From Lysinibacillus fusiformis (GTDB lineage Bacteria; Bacillota; Bacilli; Bacillales_A; Planococcaceae), in NCBI RefSeq assembly GCF_002845985.1, contig NZ_PDFK01000001.1:62001-126000 (forward strand): DNA of 64,000 nt, read 5' to 3'. Below the pieces are notes generated by a model, which worked only from the letters and a program-made list of their open reading frames with translations, made no database searches and was not told the origin of the DNA. The position numbers and the translations under genes were made by a program. Within the stretch, counting starts at the first letter, position 1, and each line of letters starts with the position of its first letter. Of this stretch, positions 55,084-64,000 are shown one piece after another.

Positions 55084-56451
55084 CTATGCAATCTCACTTG
55101 GTTTTCTTAAACGTTCATGAATCTTGTATGCTGCATCTTTTCCTTGTTGTACAGCGGTCACCACCATCGCTTCCCCCTGTCCATTACCAAAGACAACATC
55201 TCCACAAGCAAATACTTTGTCATGAGACGTTTGCATTGTCGTTTCATCAATATCGACAACCCCATTTGTATGGGCTAAACCAAAGGCTTCAATTAACGAT
55301 ACAAAACGCGTTTGTCCAATGGCTTTAATCACCGCATCCACTTCGATGATAAAATTGGAGCCTTCAACTTCTTCTGGTCGTTGTCTCCCATCAGCACCAG
55401 CCTCACCAAGCTTCATTTTCACACATTCAATGCCTGTCACCTTGCCCGCTTCATTGCCAATAATTTTCTTCGGTGCAGTTAGCCATTTAAATTCCACGCC
55501 ATCCTGCTTAGCAAATTCATATTCAAATTTGTACGCTGTCATTTCTTTTTGCGTTCTTCTGTACAGAATTTGCACATTGTCAGCACCTAAGCGCACTGCA
55601 CTTGTAGCACCATCAATGGCTGTATTTCCTGCTCCAATCACAGCTACTCGTTTTCCTACAATATCATTTGTAAGCGGTCCCATTTTTGTTTTTCGCACAA
55701 AGTCAATGGCATCATGTACACCTTCTAGTTCTTCACCTTTAATGCCCAGATTTGGCACAGCCCCCATACCGACAGCTAATATCACACTGTCATATTGCGC
55801 CAAAATTTCAGCTGCAGTAATATCAACACCTACAGCTGTATTGGTTTGAATGTCCACACCGAGCTGTTCAATTTGGTCCACTTCCCAATCTACAACTTCA
55901 TTTGGTAAACGGAACGCTACAATGCCATAGCTACCTAGACCTCCAGCTTTTGCCTCCGCCTCATAAATCGTTACATGATAGCCTAAGCGGCTGAGTTCAC
56001 GTGCTGCCGATAAACCAGCAGGGCCTGCTCCAATAATGGCTACTTTCTGTCCATTATGCTGGCCTGGTTGGAATAGCTGGGCATTTGTTTCCATTGCCCA
56101 ATCCGTTGCATAACGCTGTAACTCACCAATTTTAATTGGCTTTGTTGAAGAATTTAAGACACACGCCCCTTCACACAGTTCTTCGGTTGGACAAACCCTC
56201 GCACAGCTTGCACCAATAGGATTTGCTTCTAATATAGTCGTAGCAGAACCCTTCATATTACCAGATGCAATTTTTTTTATGAAATTCGGGATTTGAATAC
56301 TTGTTGGACAGGCTTTAATACATGGAGCGTCATAGCAATATAGACAACGATTGGCTTCCTCAATAGCCTCATTCTTTGTCATCTTTCCTTTTAATTCCAT
56401 GAAATTACGTCTAAGCTGTATGGTCATCGCGTTTTCTTGAATCGGAACCAT
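55084..56451 (-). CDS. preT: NAD-dependent dihydropyrimidine dehydrogenase subunit PreT
   Basis: The protein (about 455 residues) is the electron-entry subunit. N-terminal Fe-S cysteines are present (CLYCYDAPCIKACPT, CARVCPTEELCEGAC), then two nucleotide-binding folds (VAIIGAGPAGLSAARELSR and VAVIGAGNTAIDGATSA). It takes electrons from NAD(P)H and passes them to PreA. ATG 56451 is preferred over GTG 56457 for spacing from GAGGGGG. preA follows after about 200 bases. Confidence 0.95.
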   Translation of the reverse strand: MVPIQENAMTIQLRRNFMELKGKMTKNEAIEEANRCLYCYDAPCIKACPTSIQIPNFIKKIASGNMKGSATTILEANPIGASCARVCPTEELCEGACVLNSSTKPIKIGELQRYATDWAMETNAQLFQPGQHNGQKVAIIGAGPAGLSAARELSRLGYHVTIYEAEAKAGGLGSYGIVAFRLPNEVVDWEVDQIEQLGVDIQTNTAVGVDITAAEILAQYDSVILAVGMGAVPNLGIKGEELEGVHDAIDFVRKTKMGPLTNDIVGKRVAVIGAGNTAIDGATSAVRLGADNVQILYRRTQKEMTAYKFEYEFAKQDGVEFKWLTAPKKIIGNEAGKVTGIECVKMKLGEAGADGRQRPEEVEGSNFIIEVDAVIKAIGQTRFVSLIEAFGLAHTNGVVDIDETTMQTSHDKVFACGDVVFGNGQGEAMVVTAVQQGKDAAYKIHERLRKPSEIA

Positions 56452-56550
56452 TTCCACATCCCCCTCATGTGAGCATTTTTTCCGTGAATCAATTACTAAA
56501 CCGATTGTTTTGTTCTCCAGTCAAAACAATCGGTCGTCTACTGAAGGAAG

Positions 56551-57954
56551 CTAAATATTTAACGCTTCCGCAACTACTGTTCTTAATGGACGTTTAATGT
56601 ATTGTCCACTGCCAAGTATGCCTACAAATTCTTTATTTTTAATGACATATTCCCCTCGGACTAGGACACTAACAGGCTCCCCAGTCACTTCCCAGCCTTC
56701 ATATGGGTTATAGTCAACATTCATATGATGCGTTTTAGCCGAAATTTGGCGTTTTGCCTCTGGGTCAAAAATAACGATATCCGCATCAGAACCAATCGCA
56801 ATCGTTCCTTTTTGCGGGAATAAGCCAAATATTTTTGCCGCACTAGTAGAAATCATATCCACAAATTCATGGATTGAAATTCTCCCCTTTGCTACGCCCT
56901 CCGAATATAAAATACTGAATCGATCTTCAATGAATGGCCCGCCATTTGGAATTTTCGAGAAATCATTTAAGCCTAGCTGCTTTTTGCCCTTAAAGCTAAA
57001 GGAGCATTGATCTGAGCCAATGGTCTGAAGCTGTTTCGCCTTTAATGCATGCCATAAATGCTCTTGATGATACTTCGGACGAAGTGGTGGCGACCATACA
57101 TATTTGGCTCCCTCAAAGCCTGGCTGTGCTAAGGCTGATTGATCGAGTGTTAAATATGGCGGACAAGTTTCACCATAGACGTCATAGCCTTTTTCACGAG
57201 CAGCAATAATTTCATCCACTGCTTCTTTACATGTCACATGCACCACATAGAGCTTTGCTCCAGCAATATGGGCTAATTCGATGGCACGCTTTGTTGCCTC
57301 TCCCTCTAATTCGGCTGGACGAGTCAGTGCATGATAAATGGGTTCTTTATGACCAGCACGTCGAGCTTCTTCTACCAGCTCATCAATAACAGAGCCATTC
57401 TCACAATGTACCATCACCACGGCACCAAGATCTTTAGCGATTTTAAAGGCTTTAAATAAAGTACGATCTGTTGCTTGGAATTCTTTTGCATACGCCATAA
57501 AGACTTTTACAGAGGTAATGCCCTCTTGCTCCAGTAGCTTCGGTAATTCAGCTTCCGTTTCAGGTGTTAAGTCGCCAATCATTAGGTGGAAACCATAATC
57601 AATAGCTGACTTTCCTTTAGCCTTGTCATGCCATTTCTCCACCGCTGTAGACAATTTTTCTTCCCCAGCTGTTAAACAGAAATCTAAAATAGTAGTTGTC
57701 CCACCATAGGCCGCTGCAATTGTACCTGATTTCCAATCATCATCTGTCACCGTATTATTGAATGGCATATCTAAATGCGTATGGGGATCAATGCCACCAG
57801 GTAATACGTACTTCCCTGTTGCATCAATTATTTCAGCATTAGCATCCGTTAAATTTTGTCCAATCTGAACAATTTTACCGTTATCAATTAAAATATCTGC
57901 CTCAAATACGTCAGCAGCAGTTGCAACTCGTCCACCTTTAATGATTTTTTTCAT
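56551..57954 (-). CDS. hydA: Dihydropyrimidinase / D-hydantoinase
   Basis: The 467-residue amidohydrolase has metal ligands in GGIDPHTHLDMPF, the carboxylated Lys in SVKVFMAYAKEF, His in MVHCENG and YVVHVTCKEA, and Asp in TIGSDQCSF. It opens dihydrouracil to N-carbamoyl-beta-alanine and can hydrolyse 5-substituted hydantoins. ATG 57954 follows GAGGGG. It is the second gene of the minus-strand operon. Confidence 0.94.
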   Translation of the reverse strand: MKKIIKGGRVATAADVFEADILIDNGKIVQIGQNLTDANAEIIDATGKYVLPGGIDPHTHLDMPFNNTVTDDDWKSGTIAAAYGGTTTILDFCLTAGEEKLSTAVEKWHDKAKGKSAIDYGFHLMIGDLTPETEAELPKLLEQEGITSVKVFMAYAKEFQATDRTLFKAFKIAKDLGAVVMVHCENGSVIDELVEEARRAGHKEPIYHALTRPAELEGEATKRAIELAHIAGAKLYVVHVTCKEAVDEIIAAREKGYDVYGETCPPYLTLDQSALAQPGFEGAKYVWSPPLRPKYHQEHLWHALKAKQLQTIGSDQCSFSFKGKKQLGLNDFSKIPNGGPFIEDRFSILYSEGVAKGRISIHEFVDMISTSAAKIFGLFPQKGTIAIGSDADIVIFDPEAKRQISAKTHHMNVDYNPYEGWEVTGEPVSVLVRGEYVIKNKEFVGILGSGQYIKRPLRTVVAEALNI

Positions 57955-57998
57955 TGTGCCCCTCACCCTTCATCACAAAATTAGAGAATCCTTGATGT

Positions 57999-59243
57999 TT
58001 AATGCAGTGTATATGTCTCGCCCAGACTAAACTTTGTTTGTAGCGTTAACACCGTTTCTAGTAGAATATCTGCTCCCTTTGCACAATCCTCAAAGGTTGT
58101 TTCCTCTTCTTCACAATGACTCTTGCCTTCGATACTTGGGACAAAAATCATCGCGGAAGGAACCATACTTGCCATATACTGTGCATCATGACCAGCGCCG
58201 CTAAACATACGATGAGCTAAGTAACCAAAGCTTTGACATGCTCTTTCTACTTCATTGCAAATGGCGCTATCGAAATGCACGGTATCTCTTCCCCATAGCT
58301 TGACAGGCTGAATATGGCATCCGCCTGCTGTCTCTGGAAGTGCATGGAGAATATCCTCAACCAGTTGCATGACCTCTGGCTTTTGGTGACGGGAATCAAT
58401 GGTAAATGTCACCTTATTCGGGATGACTGTATGAATATTTGGAGAAACATGCATACGACCAAAGGTAAACACAAGCTGTTCATCCACCTTGCCTAATTGC
58501 TCATGGAGCTCTGTCATGATCGTCGATGCAACAATCATCGGATCTTTGCGCATTGACATTGGCGTTGTCCCTGCGTGATTCGATTGCCCCGTAATGGTGA
58601 TTTCGTAGCAGACCATACCTAGTACACCTTCAACAACACCAATTTCACGTTTTTTTGCCTCTAGTACTGGCCCTTGCTCAATATGCAATTCAATATAAGC
58701 CAGTGCTTCTTTTAGACGATTGACCTGCTCTCCTTCATAGCCACTTGCTTGTAATGCTTCTTGAAAGCGAATGCCATTTTTATCTGTGGATTGCAGCATT
58801 TTTTCTTTATCAAACTTCGAGGTGATGACCCCTGAACTCATCATGGCTGGATCAAAACGTGCCCCCTCTTCGTTCGTGAAATTGACAATCATGAGTGGAA
58901 TATCCACTTCAATGTCATTTTCCTTTATTGTTCGAATGGCCTCGATAGCTGTTAGTACGCCTAACACGCCATCAAATCTCCCACCTTTTTCAACAGAATC
59001 TAGATGGGAACCCATAACGATGGGCGGCACATTCTTTTTCCCAGGAAGCATGGCATAAATATTCCCCATATCATCTACCTGAATGTTCATACCTAACGCC
59101 TCACAACACTTACAAAAATAGTTTCTTGCTAAAACGTCCTCATCCGAAAGAGACAAACGTGTGACACCACCATTGTCAGTGGCTCCAAATTGACTAAATT
59201 GTTCAATTAACTCTTGCAATCGTCTACTATTACATTTATACAT
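57999..59243 (-). CDS. M20-type Zn-dependent N-carbamoyl amidohydrolase (beta-ureidopropionase-type)
   Basis: The 414-residue protein has di-metal ligands in MGSHLDSVEKGGRFDG, NEEGARF and the ELHIEQGPVLE segment, and FSGAGHDAQYMA near the C-terminus. This is the AllC/HyuC/ureidopropionase group. In this operon it should hydrolyse N-carbamoyl-beta-alanine to beta-alanine, CO2 and NH3. ATG 59243 follows AGAGGAC; upstream codons to 59279 are in frame but without a site. It is the first gene of the operon. Confidence 0.92.
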   Translation of the reverse strand: MYKCNSRRLQELIEQFSQFGATDNGGVTRLSLSDEDVLARNYFCKCCEALGMNIQVDDMGNIYAMLPGKKNVPPIVMGSHLDSVEKGGRFDGVLGVLTAIEAIRTIKENDIEVDIPLMIVNFTNEEGARFDPAMMSSGVITSKFDKEKMLQSTDKNGIRFQEALQASGYEGEQVNRLKEALAYIELHIEQGPVLEAKKREIGVVEGVLGMVCYEITITGQSNHAGTTPMSMRKDPMIVASTIMTELHEQLGKVDEQLVFTFGRMHVSPNIHTVIPNKVTFTIDSRHQKPEVMQLVEDILHALPETAGGCHIQPVKLWGRDTVHFDSAICNEVERACQSFGYLAHRMFSGAGHDAQYMASMVPSAMIFVPSIEGKSHCEEEETTFEDCAKGADILLETVLTLQTKFSLGETYTLH

Positions 59244-59327
59244 ATGCAAGTCCTCTCTTTCACAGTAGTTATTAAACATTCTAAAATAAATAAAACTTGT
59301 GAGATATGGATAGTAAACTAAAAAAAT

Positions 59328-59343
59328 ATGTGCAACTGCACAT
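59328..59343. promoter_or_regulatory. Palindromic operator in the divergent pucR/pyrimidine region
   Basis: ATGTGCA-AC-TGCACAT is a perfect 7-2-7 palindrome in the 140-base gap between the hydrolase gene and the pucR-type gene. It is probably the binding site of the PucR-like regulator. Confidence 0.55.
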
Positions 59344-59383
59344 CATATATGGTAAGTTATGTTCATAATTAAGGGGGGTAAAT

Positions 59384-60553
59384 ATGGGGACGATTCGCAA
59401 AATTGTAGAGGGTGTTCAATTCCCAATGCTCACATTAGTCGCTGGACATAGTGGTACGTATCGCAGAGTTACTGGTATTAACGTTGTGGAGAGCAGTGAT
59501 TTAATCATGTTTTGTAGACCTAATGAATTAGTCGTCACAACAGGCATTCATTTAGATGCACAAGCAGCTTCCTTAGAACAGCTTGTCAAACAAGCCTACA
59601 CCAAAAAAGTAGCTGGCTTTATCATTAATACAGGGCCTTTCATTCCTGATATTCCTGAAGCCGTCATCTCTTTCGCTAATCAACATGATTTCCCTATTTT
59701 TCAAATGCCATGGAATTATCGTATTGCCGATCTATTAAAAACTACTTTTCAATTTATTGCCAACCATCATCAAGAGCTCTCCATCGAAGAAAAGGTACTT
59801 TTCAATCTACTATTTCACTACAAACAAAACGCTAACACGATGAAAGATCAACTAGCACAGCTAGGATTTCCCCACGGGAGAGAATTAGCGATCATTACTT
59901 GCACAACCATTGGCACCCAAGCCTCTATTGACCGTTATGAGGTGATGATGCAATTCGCTTTTCAAAATCGCTATCAACGCTTCTTAAAATTAAAGCATAA
60001 AAATCACCTCATTTTTCTAATTGATAAAGCTCAAATCATAACACCGAATGTACCCTTCTCAAAAGTCGTGGAAGAAATCTATGAAAAAATCACCTTAAAA
60101 AACGGTTTCTTAGATATTATTATCGGAAAAGGGAACTATTATAAAGAGCTAGAAAATGCTCGTAAAAGCTATGATGAGTCATTAACTGTCATTCATTTAG
60201 CACAGCTTCATAACAACCGTTACTTATACAAATATCAAGAAATTGGTGCTTATAAAATACTTATGGCTGTGCAAAATCAGCCCTTGATGAAGTCTTTCAG
60301 TCAGGATATTTTAGGACAGCTTTATCGCTATGATGAATTGCACAACACAGATTACGTTCCTTTTTTACGCATATTTGTTGAGGAAAATGGCAGTACAAGT
60401 AGGATTAGTGAACGTCAATTTATTCATCGTAATACGGTTCTTTATAAAATAAAGAAAATCGAAATGCTATTGGACATGGACTTAAGTAATCCCTTTACGA
60501 AAACTAACCTGTATATTGCTTTTTTAATTGAGGATGTTTTAACACATCAGTAG
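59384..60553 (+). CDS. PucR-family transcriptional regulator
   Basis: The 389-residue protein has an N-terminal PucR domain (VEGVQFPMLTLVAGHSG, LVVTTGIHLDA, GFIINTGPFIPDIPEAV), a GGDEF-like middle part and a C-terminal PucR helix-turn-helix (ISERQFIHRNTVLYKIKKIEMLLDMDL). PucR proteins activate purine or pyrimidine degradation genes in response to pathway metabolites. Divergent placement next to the operon and the palindrome fit this. The ATG follows GGGGGG. Confidence 0.92.
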   Translation: MGTIRKIVEGVQFPMLTLVAGHSGTYRRVTGINVVESSDLIMFCRPNELVVTTGIHLDAQAASLEQLVKQAYTKKVAGFIINTGPFIPDIPEAVISFANQHDFPIFQMPWNYRIADLLKTTFQFIANHHQELSIEEKVLFNLLFHYKQNANTMKDQLAQLGFPHGRELAIITCTTIGTQASIDRYEVMMQFAFQNRYQRFLKLKHKNHLIFLIDKAQIITPNVPFSKVVEEIYEKITLKNGFLDIIIGKGNYYKELENARKSYDESLTVIHLAQLHNNRYLYKYQEIGAYKILMAVQNQPLMKSFSQDILGQLYRYDELHNTDYVPFLRIFVEENGSTSRISERQFIHRNTVLYKIKKIEMLLDMDLSNPFTKTNLYIAFLIEDVLTHQ

Positions 60554-60625
60554 ATTACTTAATTATCTGATTTTTCAATCTTTTTACCTCTGCTATTTTT
60601 TCAAAAAAACTCGGCTACAAAATCT

Positions 60626-60790
60626 GCGACATCCTCCAGAGATTGTGAGGCAACATGATATTGGTCACACCGTCATTGCCACAGAACGTGGTGTTTTTTG
60701 ACGGTGTTCTTTTCTTTCAGCGATTGATTGGACACCCACTGCAAACACTCATCTCCCTCAGAGTAGGAGGAAATCTTCAGTTCAATCAAG
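60626..60790 (+). repeat. Dispersed noncoding repeat, copy 2
   Basis: GCGACATCCTCCAGAGATTG, TGAGGCAACATG (60646-60657), TTGCCAC (60676-60682), a CCAC/GTGG hairpin followed by TTTTTT (60694-60699), GACACCCACTG and finally TCTTCAGTTCAAT. The order and several exact blocks match copy 1 at 33301-33420. The hairpin with its T-run looks like a terminator; it may end pucR transcription. Confidence 0.65.
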
Positions 60791-60924
60791 ATAAATACCC
60801 CTTCTAAAACACTTAAGGCATACATATAAAGTACAAATGGGGTCAACTGTGCATTTTCGTTGTCCACATCTGATACAAACATATGCATGCTATTCAACCA
60901 CCTATACAGAGGGAGTGAAGCTTC

Positions 60925-62286
60925 GTGACTAATGTAACAAGCCCAAATTGGCAAGTGAAAGATGAACAATTTGTTTGGCACTCTATGAAGCCATACAATC
61001 CGAATGCAACGATGATTGTCCAATCGTCTAAAGGAGCATGGATTACCGACATTGAAGGAAAACGCTATTTAGATGCTATGGCTGGTTTATGGTGTGTGAA
61101 TGTTGGCTATGGACGAGAGGACATTGCCAAAGTTGCCTATGAGCAATTGCTTGAAAATACGTATACACCATTATCTGTAGGGCATATCCCTGCCATTAAA
61201 TTAAGCGAAAAAATTAGTGAGCTTTTAGAAGATGATTATGTCGTCTTTTTCTCCAATAGTGGCTCTGAAGCAAATGAGGCTGCCTTCAAAATCGCTAGAC
61301 AATATCATCAACAAAAAGGTCATGCCAATCGAACGAAAATTATCTCTCGTTATCGTGCCTATCATGGGAGCTCAATGGGTGCTTTGGCAGCTACTGGACA
61401 AGCTCAGCGAAAATATAAATATGAGCCACTGGCACCTGGTTTTCTTCATGTCACACCGCCTGACACGTATCGTGCAAATGAAGACCATATTAAAAGTAAG
61501 GACCCTTGTGCATTACCATCCGTTCAAGCGATTGATCATATTATGACATGGGAAATGTCCGATTCCATTGCAGCTATCATTATGGAGCCGATCATCACTG
61601 GTGGTGGCGTGCTTATGCCCCATGACCATTACTTACAAGGGGTCAAAACTATTTGTGAAAAGCATGGTGCATTGCTTATTGTCGATGAAGTAATTTGTGG
61701 TTTTGGACGTACTGGCAAAGCTTTTGGATTTCAAAATTACGGCATCCAGCCTGATATTGTGACAATGGCGAAAGGCTTAACAAGTGCTTATATGCCTCTG
61801 TCAGCTACAGCTGTTCGCCGTGAAATTTATGAGGCTTTTGCAGGGAGTGAGGAATATGACTTTTTCCGCCATGTCAACACATTCGGTGGATCACCAGCGG
61901 CATGTGCCGTAGCACTAAAAAATATTGAAATAATGGAGCGGGAAGATTTATTTGCCCAGTCCGCTTCGCTAGGAGCAACACTTCTGGCTACCTTACAGGA
62001 GCAATTAAAGGAACATCCATATGTTGGGGATATTCGTGGGAAAGGCTTATTGATTGGCGTTGAGCTTGTTCAAGATAAAGACAGCAAAACACCACTCGAT
62101 GTTACGCTTGTAAACAAAGTGATTGCGCAATGTAAGGAACTCGGATTAATCATTGGGAAAAATGGTGTAACCGTTGCAGGTTTCAATAATGTATTGACAT
62201 TATCTCCGCCACTGATTATCTCCTCAGATGAGAAAGATTTTATTATTGAAAAATTTGTGCAGGCATTACAATCTATTAAACTTTAG
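60925..62286 (+). CDS. Class III aminotransferase (omega-amino acid: pyruvate type)
   Basis: The 453-residue PLP enzyme has the PLP Lys in TMAKGLTSAYMPL (about residue 284), the cofactor Asp in IVDEVICGFGRTG and FFSNSGSEANEAAFKIAR. In this locus it should convert beta-alanine to malonate semialdehyde using pyruvate or 2-oxoglutarate. The start is a GTG after GAGGGAGTGAAGCTTC. The dehydrogenase gene follows after 13 bases. Confidence 0.92.
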   Translation: MTNVTSPNWQVKDEQFVWHSMKPYNPNATMIVQSSKGAWITDIEGKRYLDAMAGLWCVNVGYGREDIAKVAYEQLLENTYTPLSVGHIPAIKLSEKISELLEDDYVVFFSNSGSEANEAAFKIARQYHQQKGHANRTKIISRYRAYHGSSMGALAATGQAQRKYKYEPLAPGFLHVTPPDTYRANEDHIKSKDPCALPSVQAIDHIMTWEMSDSIAAIIMEPIITGGGVLMPHDHYLQGVKTICEKHGALLIVDEVICGFGRTGKAFGFQNYGIQPDIVTMAKGLTSAYMPLSATAVRREIYEAFAGSEEYDFFRHVNTFGGSPAACAVALKNIEIMEREDLFAQSASLGATLLATLQEQLKEHPYVGDIRGKGLLIGVELVQDKDSKTPLDVTLVNKVIAQCKELGLIIGKNGVTVAGFNNVLTLSPPLIISSDEKDFIIEKFVQALQSIKL

Positions 62287-62299
62287 GAGGAATAGCTAG

Positions 62300-63820
62300 A
62301 TGGTAACGAATACCGACATAAAAGAGCTAGGTCATTTTATCAAAGGACAAACGATTTTAGGGAAAAGTGGCCAGTTATCAGATGTTCACAACCCAAGTAC
62401 TGGCACTGTCATCGCTCGTGTTCCTTTAGCAACAACAGCGGAGGTGCAGGAAGCGATTACTGCTGCCAAAGCTGCCTTCCCAGCTTGGCGTGCTTTATCT
62501 ATTGGGAAACGAGCAGAAATCGTCCTAAAGTTTCGCCAACTATTAACAGAAAATATGGATGAGTTAATCGATATGATCTGTACTGAAAGTGGCAAAACAA
62601 TGGAGGATGCAAAAGGCGAAATTACACGAGGTTTAGAGTCAGTAGATTTAGCTATTAATGCCCCACATCTACTAAAAGGTGAATATTCCGTTAATGTAGG
62701 TGGTCATATCAATGCCTATTCGATGAAAGTACCATTAGGCGTAGTGGCGGCTATCTCGCCATTTAATTTCCCTGCCATGGTTCCACTAGCCATTACAAGC
62801 ATGGCGATAGCCGTAGGAAATTGTGTGATTTTAAAGCCATCAGAGCGTGTTCCTTGCTCCGCTCTATTTTTATCAGAGCTATGGAAAGAAGCTGGTTTAC
62901 CAGATGGTGTCTGGACTGTCATTAATGGCGATAAAGAGGCTGTCAATGAGCTGTTATGCAACCCAGCCATTGAAGCAATTTCCTTTGTCGGCTCTACACC
63001 CGTCGCAGAAGCTATTTATGCCACAGCCTCTAAACATGGGAAACGTGTGACAGCGTTAGGTGGTGGTAAAAATAATATGGTGGTTATGCCAGATGCTGAC
63101 TTAGAGCACGTTGCCAATGCCTTTCTAGGTGCTGCCTTTGGAGCTGCCTCTCAGCGTTGTATGGCGATTTCAACTATTATTCCTGTAGGTGAGGATACAG
63201 CCAATAAATTAGTCAGTATTCTTGCTGATAAAATTGCCAAATTAAAAGTGGGTCCGTATACAGACTCCGAAGTCGATTTTGGACCAGTTATTACACAGCA
63301 GTCCAAGGATGCCATTATTGGTTTTATCGATCGTAGCGTGGAAGAAGGTGCTACAATTGTCTGTGATGGAAGAAATCCTAATATCGCCAAGCAATCGAAT
63401 GGTTTCTACTTGGGTCCTACCCTACTCGATCACGTAAAGCCTGGGATGGAAATTTATGAGCAAGAAGTATTTGGACCTGCACGGAATATTGTTCGAGTAG
63501 CTACATTGGATGAGGCAATTGCTCTTATTAATGCCCATGAATTAGGGAATGGTGTGACAATCTTTACAAACAATGGTGCGGCTGCTCGGAAATTTACCAC
63601 TGAAATTGAAGTTGGAATGGTAGGTGTCAACGTGCCCATTCCTATTCCAGTAGGCTATCACAATTTCGGTGGCTGGAAACGTTCAAGATTCGGTGAAGGG
63701 CATATGTTTGGCCCTGACCAAGTACGTTTCTTCACAAAAACGAAAACCATATCAGAAAGATGGGTGGAACAAGGAAATGATGTAACCTCATCCTTTGCTT
63801 TTCCGAGTAATCAAGACTAA
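62300..63820 (+). CDS. mmsA: CoA-acylating malonate/methylmalonate-semialdehyde dehydrogenase
   Basis: The 506-residue ALDH-fold enzyme has catalytic Cys in AASQRCMAISTII (about residue 287), SPFNFPAMVPL, and the C-terminal VPIPIPVGYHNFGGWKRS that marks the MmsA/IolA group, which uses CoA rather than water. It turns malonate semialdehyde into acetyl-CoA, CO2 and NADH, closing the uracil pathway. The ATG follows AGGAGGAATAGCTAG. Confidence 0.94.
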   Translation: MVTNTDIKELGHFIKGQTILGKSGQLSDVHNPSTGTVIARVPLATTAEVQEAITAAKAAFPAWRALSIGKRAEIVLKFRQLLTENMDELIDMICTESGKTMEDAKGEITRGLESVDLAINAPHLLKGEYSVNVGGHINAYSMKVPLGVVAAISPFNFPAMVPLAITSMAIAVGNCVILKPSERVPCSALFLSELWKEAGLPDGVWTVINGDKEAVNELLCNPAIEAISFVGSTPVAEAIYATASKHGKRVTALGGGKNNMVVMPDADLEHVANAFLGAAFGAASQRCMAISTIIPVGEDTANKLVSILADKIAKLKVGPYTDSEVDFGPVITQQSKDAIIGFIDRSVEEGATIVCDGRNPNIAKQSNGFYLGPTLLDHVKPGMEIYEQEVFGPARNIVRVATLDEAIALINAHELGNGVTIFTNNGAAARKFTTEIEVGMVGVNVPIPIPVGYHNFGGWKRSRFGEGHMFGPDQVRFFTKTKTISERWVEQGNDVTSSFAFPSNQD

Positions 63821-63831
63821 TCACTAAAATA

Positions 63832-63876
63832 AACATTCGTGTTGCTTCTTAAAGGAGCCATGCGAATGTTTTTGCT
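63832..63876 (+). terminator. Terminator of the aminotransferase-dehydrogenase operon
   Basis: AACATTCG and CGAATGTT flank an inner GCTTC-type pairing, followed by TTTTGC. Confidence 0.75.
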
Positions 63877-63881
63877 CTATA

Positions 63882-63918
63882 TAAAAAAACTGACGAACCA
63901 AATTGGTCACCAGTTTTT
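63882..63918 (-). terminator. Terminator of the gene at the right edge
   Basis: On the minus strand AACTG and GACC pair with TGGT and CAGTT, followed by TTTTTTT. It lies just after the stop of the partial gene. Confidence 0.75.
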
Positions 63919-63927
63919 GCAGATTGA

Positions 63928-64000
63928 TTAGTCGTTCTCTTTTTTCTCCACTTTTTTCACTTCTGTCTTTGTTACTTCAGTGAAATCCGCTTCCTCCCCA
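63928..64000 (-). CDS. C-terminal end of an unidentified protein (partial)
   Basis: Twenty-three codons ending ...EEADFTEVTKTEVKKVEKK-END and a TAA stop at 63930-63928. The acidic/Lys-rich tail gives no family. The terminator just beyond it supports a real gene that continues outside the window. Confidence 0.6.
   Translation of the reverse strand, partial: GEEADFTEVTKTEVKKVEKKEND

Overview
The window is chromosomal DNA of a low-GC, spore-forming member of the Bacillales. It carries spore photoproduct lyase (splAB), a CotA-type spore laccase, a complete gerA-type germinant receptor operon plus a lone GerA subunit, and AT-rich genes with strong AGGAGG ribosome sites and frequent TTG/GTG starts. 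The protein style and the dispersed repeats point to Lysinibacillus; this genus call is an inference from pattern, not from a search.

Layout. 1-7.1 kb: the end of a GGDEF protein, a CotA-like laccase, an MFS exporter behind two TetR-type operators, and a LysR/CynX-like divergent pair. 7.5-11 kb: a BmrA-like ABC exporter co-transcribed with a two-component system. 11-16 kb: a quinone-reductase/MarR pair, a 21-bp tandem repeat array, and a YqcI/YcgG protein (possible heme N-hydroxylase) that converges on a guanidino-modifying hydrolase and amino-acid permease. 16-24 kb: splAB, tldD/tldE, and a 1039-residue secreted stalk-domain protein with seven repeats. 24-31 kb: queT behind a structured leader, an SDR, an orphan Tad2-like DUF2829 gene, GNAT and histidine-phosphatase genes, an orphan GHKL kinase, and a lone gerA.

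30.8-33.3 kb holds an incomplete riboflavin operon (ribE-ribB-ribH, with no ribD and no GTP cyclohydrolase II). Its leader carries two nearly identical FMN riboswitches in tandem, each with its own terminator, followed by another 21-bp repeat array. This is the most striking feature of the window. 33.5-44.5 kb: a YibE/YibF pair, a DHA2 exporter, a HAD phosphatase, a soluble chemoreceptor, a VanW lipoprotein, an RNA methyltransferase, a LysM-CAP protein, a transmembrane terpene-cyclase-like protein and a YfiH-family protein.

44.5-51.4 kb: the gerABC operon, an amino-acid permease and an FtsW/RodA protein. 51.7-63.8 kb is a complete reductive pyrimidine (uracil/hydantoin) catabolic locus. It holds an NCS1 permease, PreA/PreT, dihydropyrimidinase, a ureidopropionase-type hydrolase, a divergent PucR regulator, an omega-aminotransferase and a malonate-semialdehyde dehydrogenase. 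Together these would convert uracil through beta-alanine to acetyl-CoA. A dispersed noncoding repeat with a terminator-like hairpin occurs at three places (33.3, 37.5 and 60.6 kb). No tRNA, rRNA, CRISPR array, prophage or intact insertion sequence was seen.
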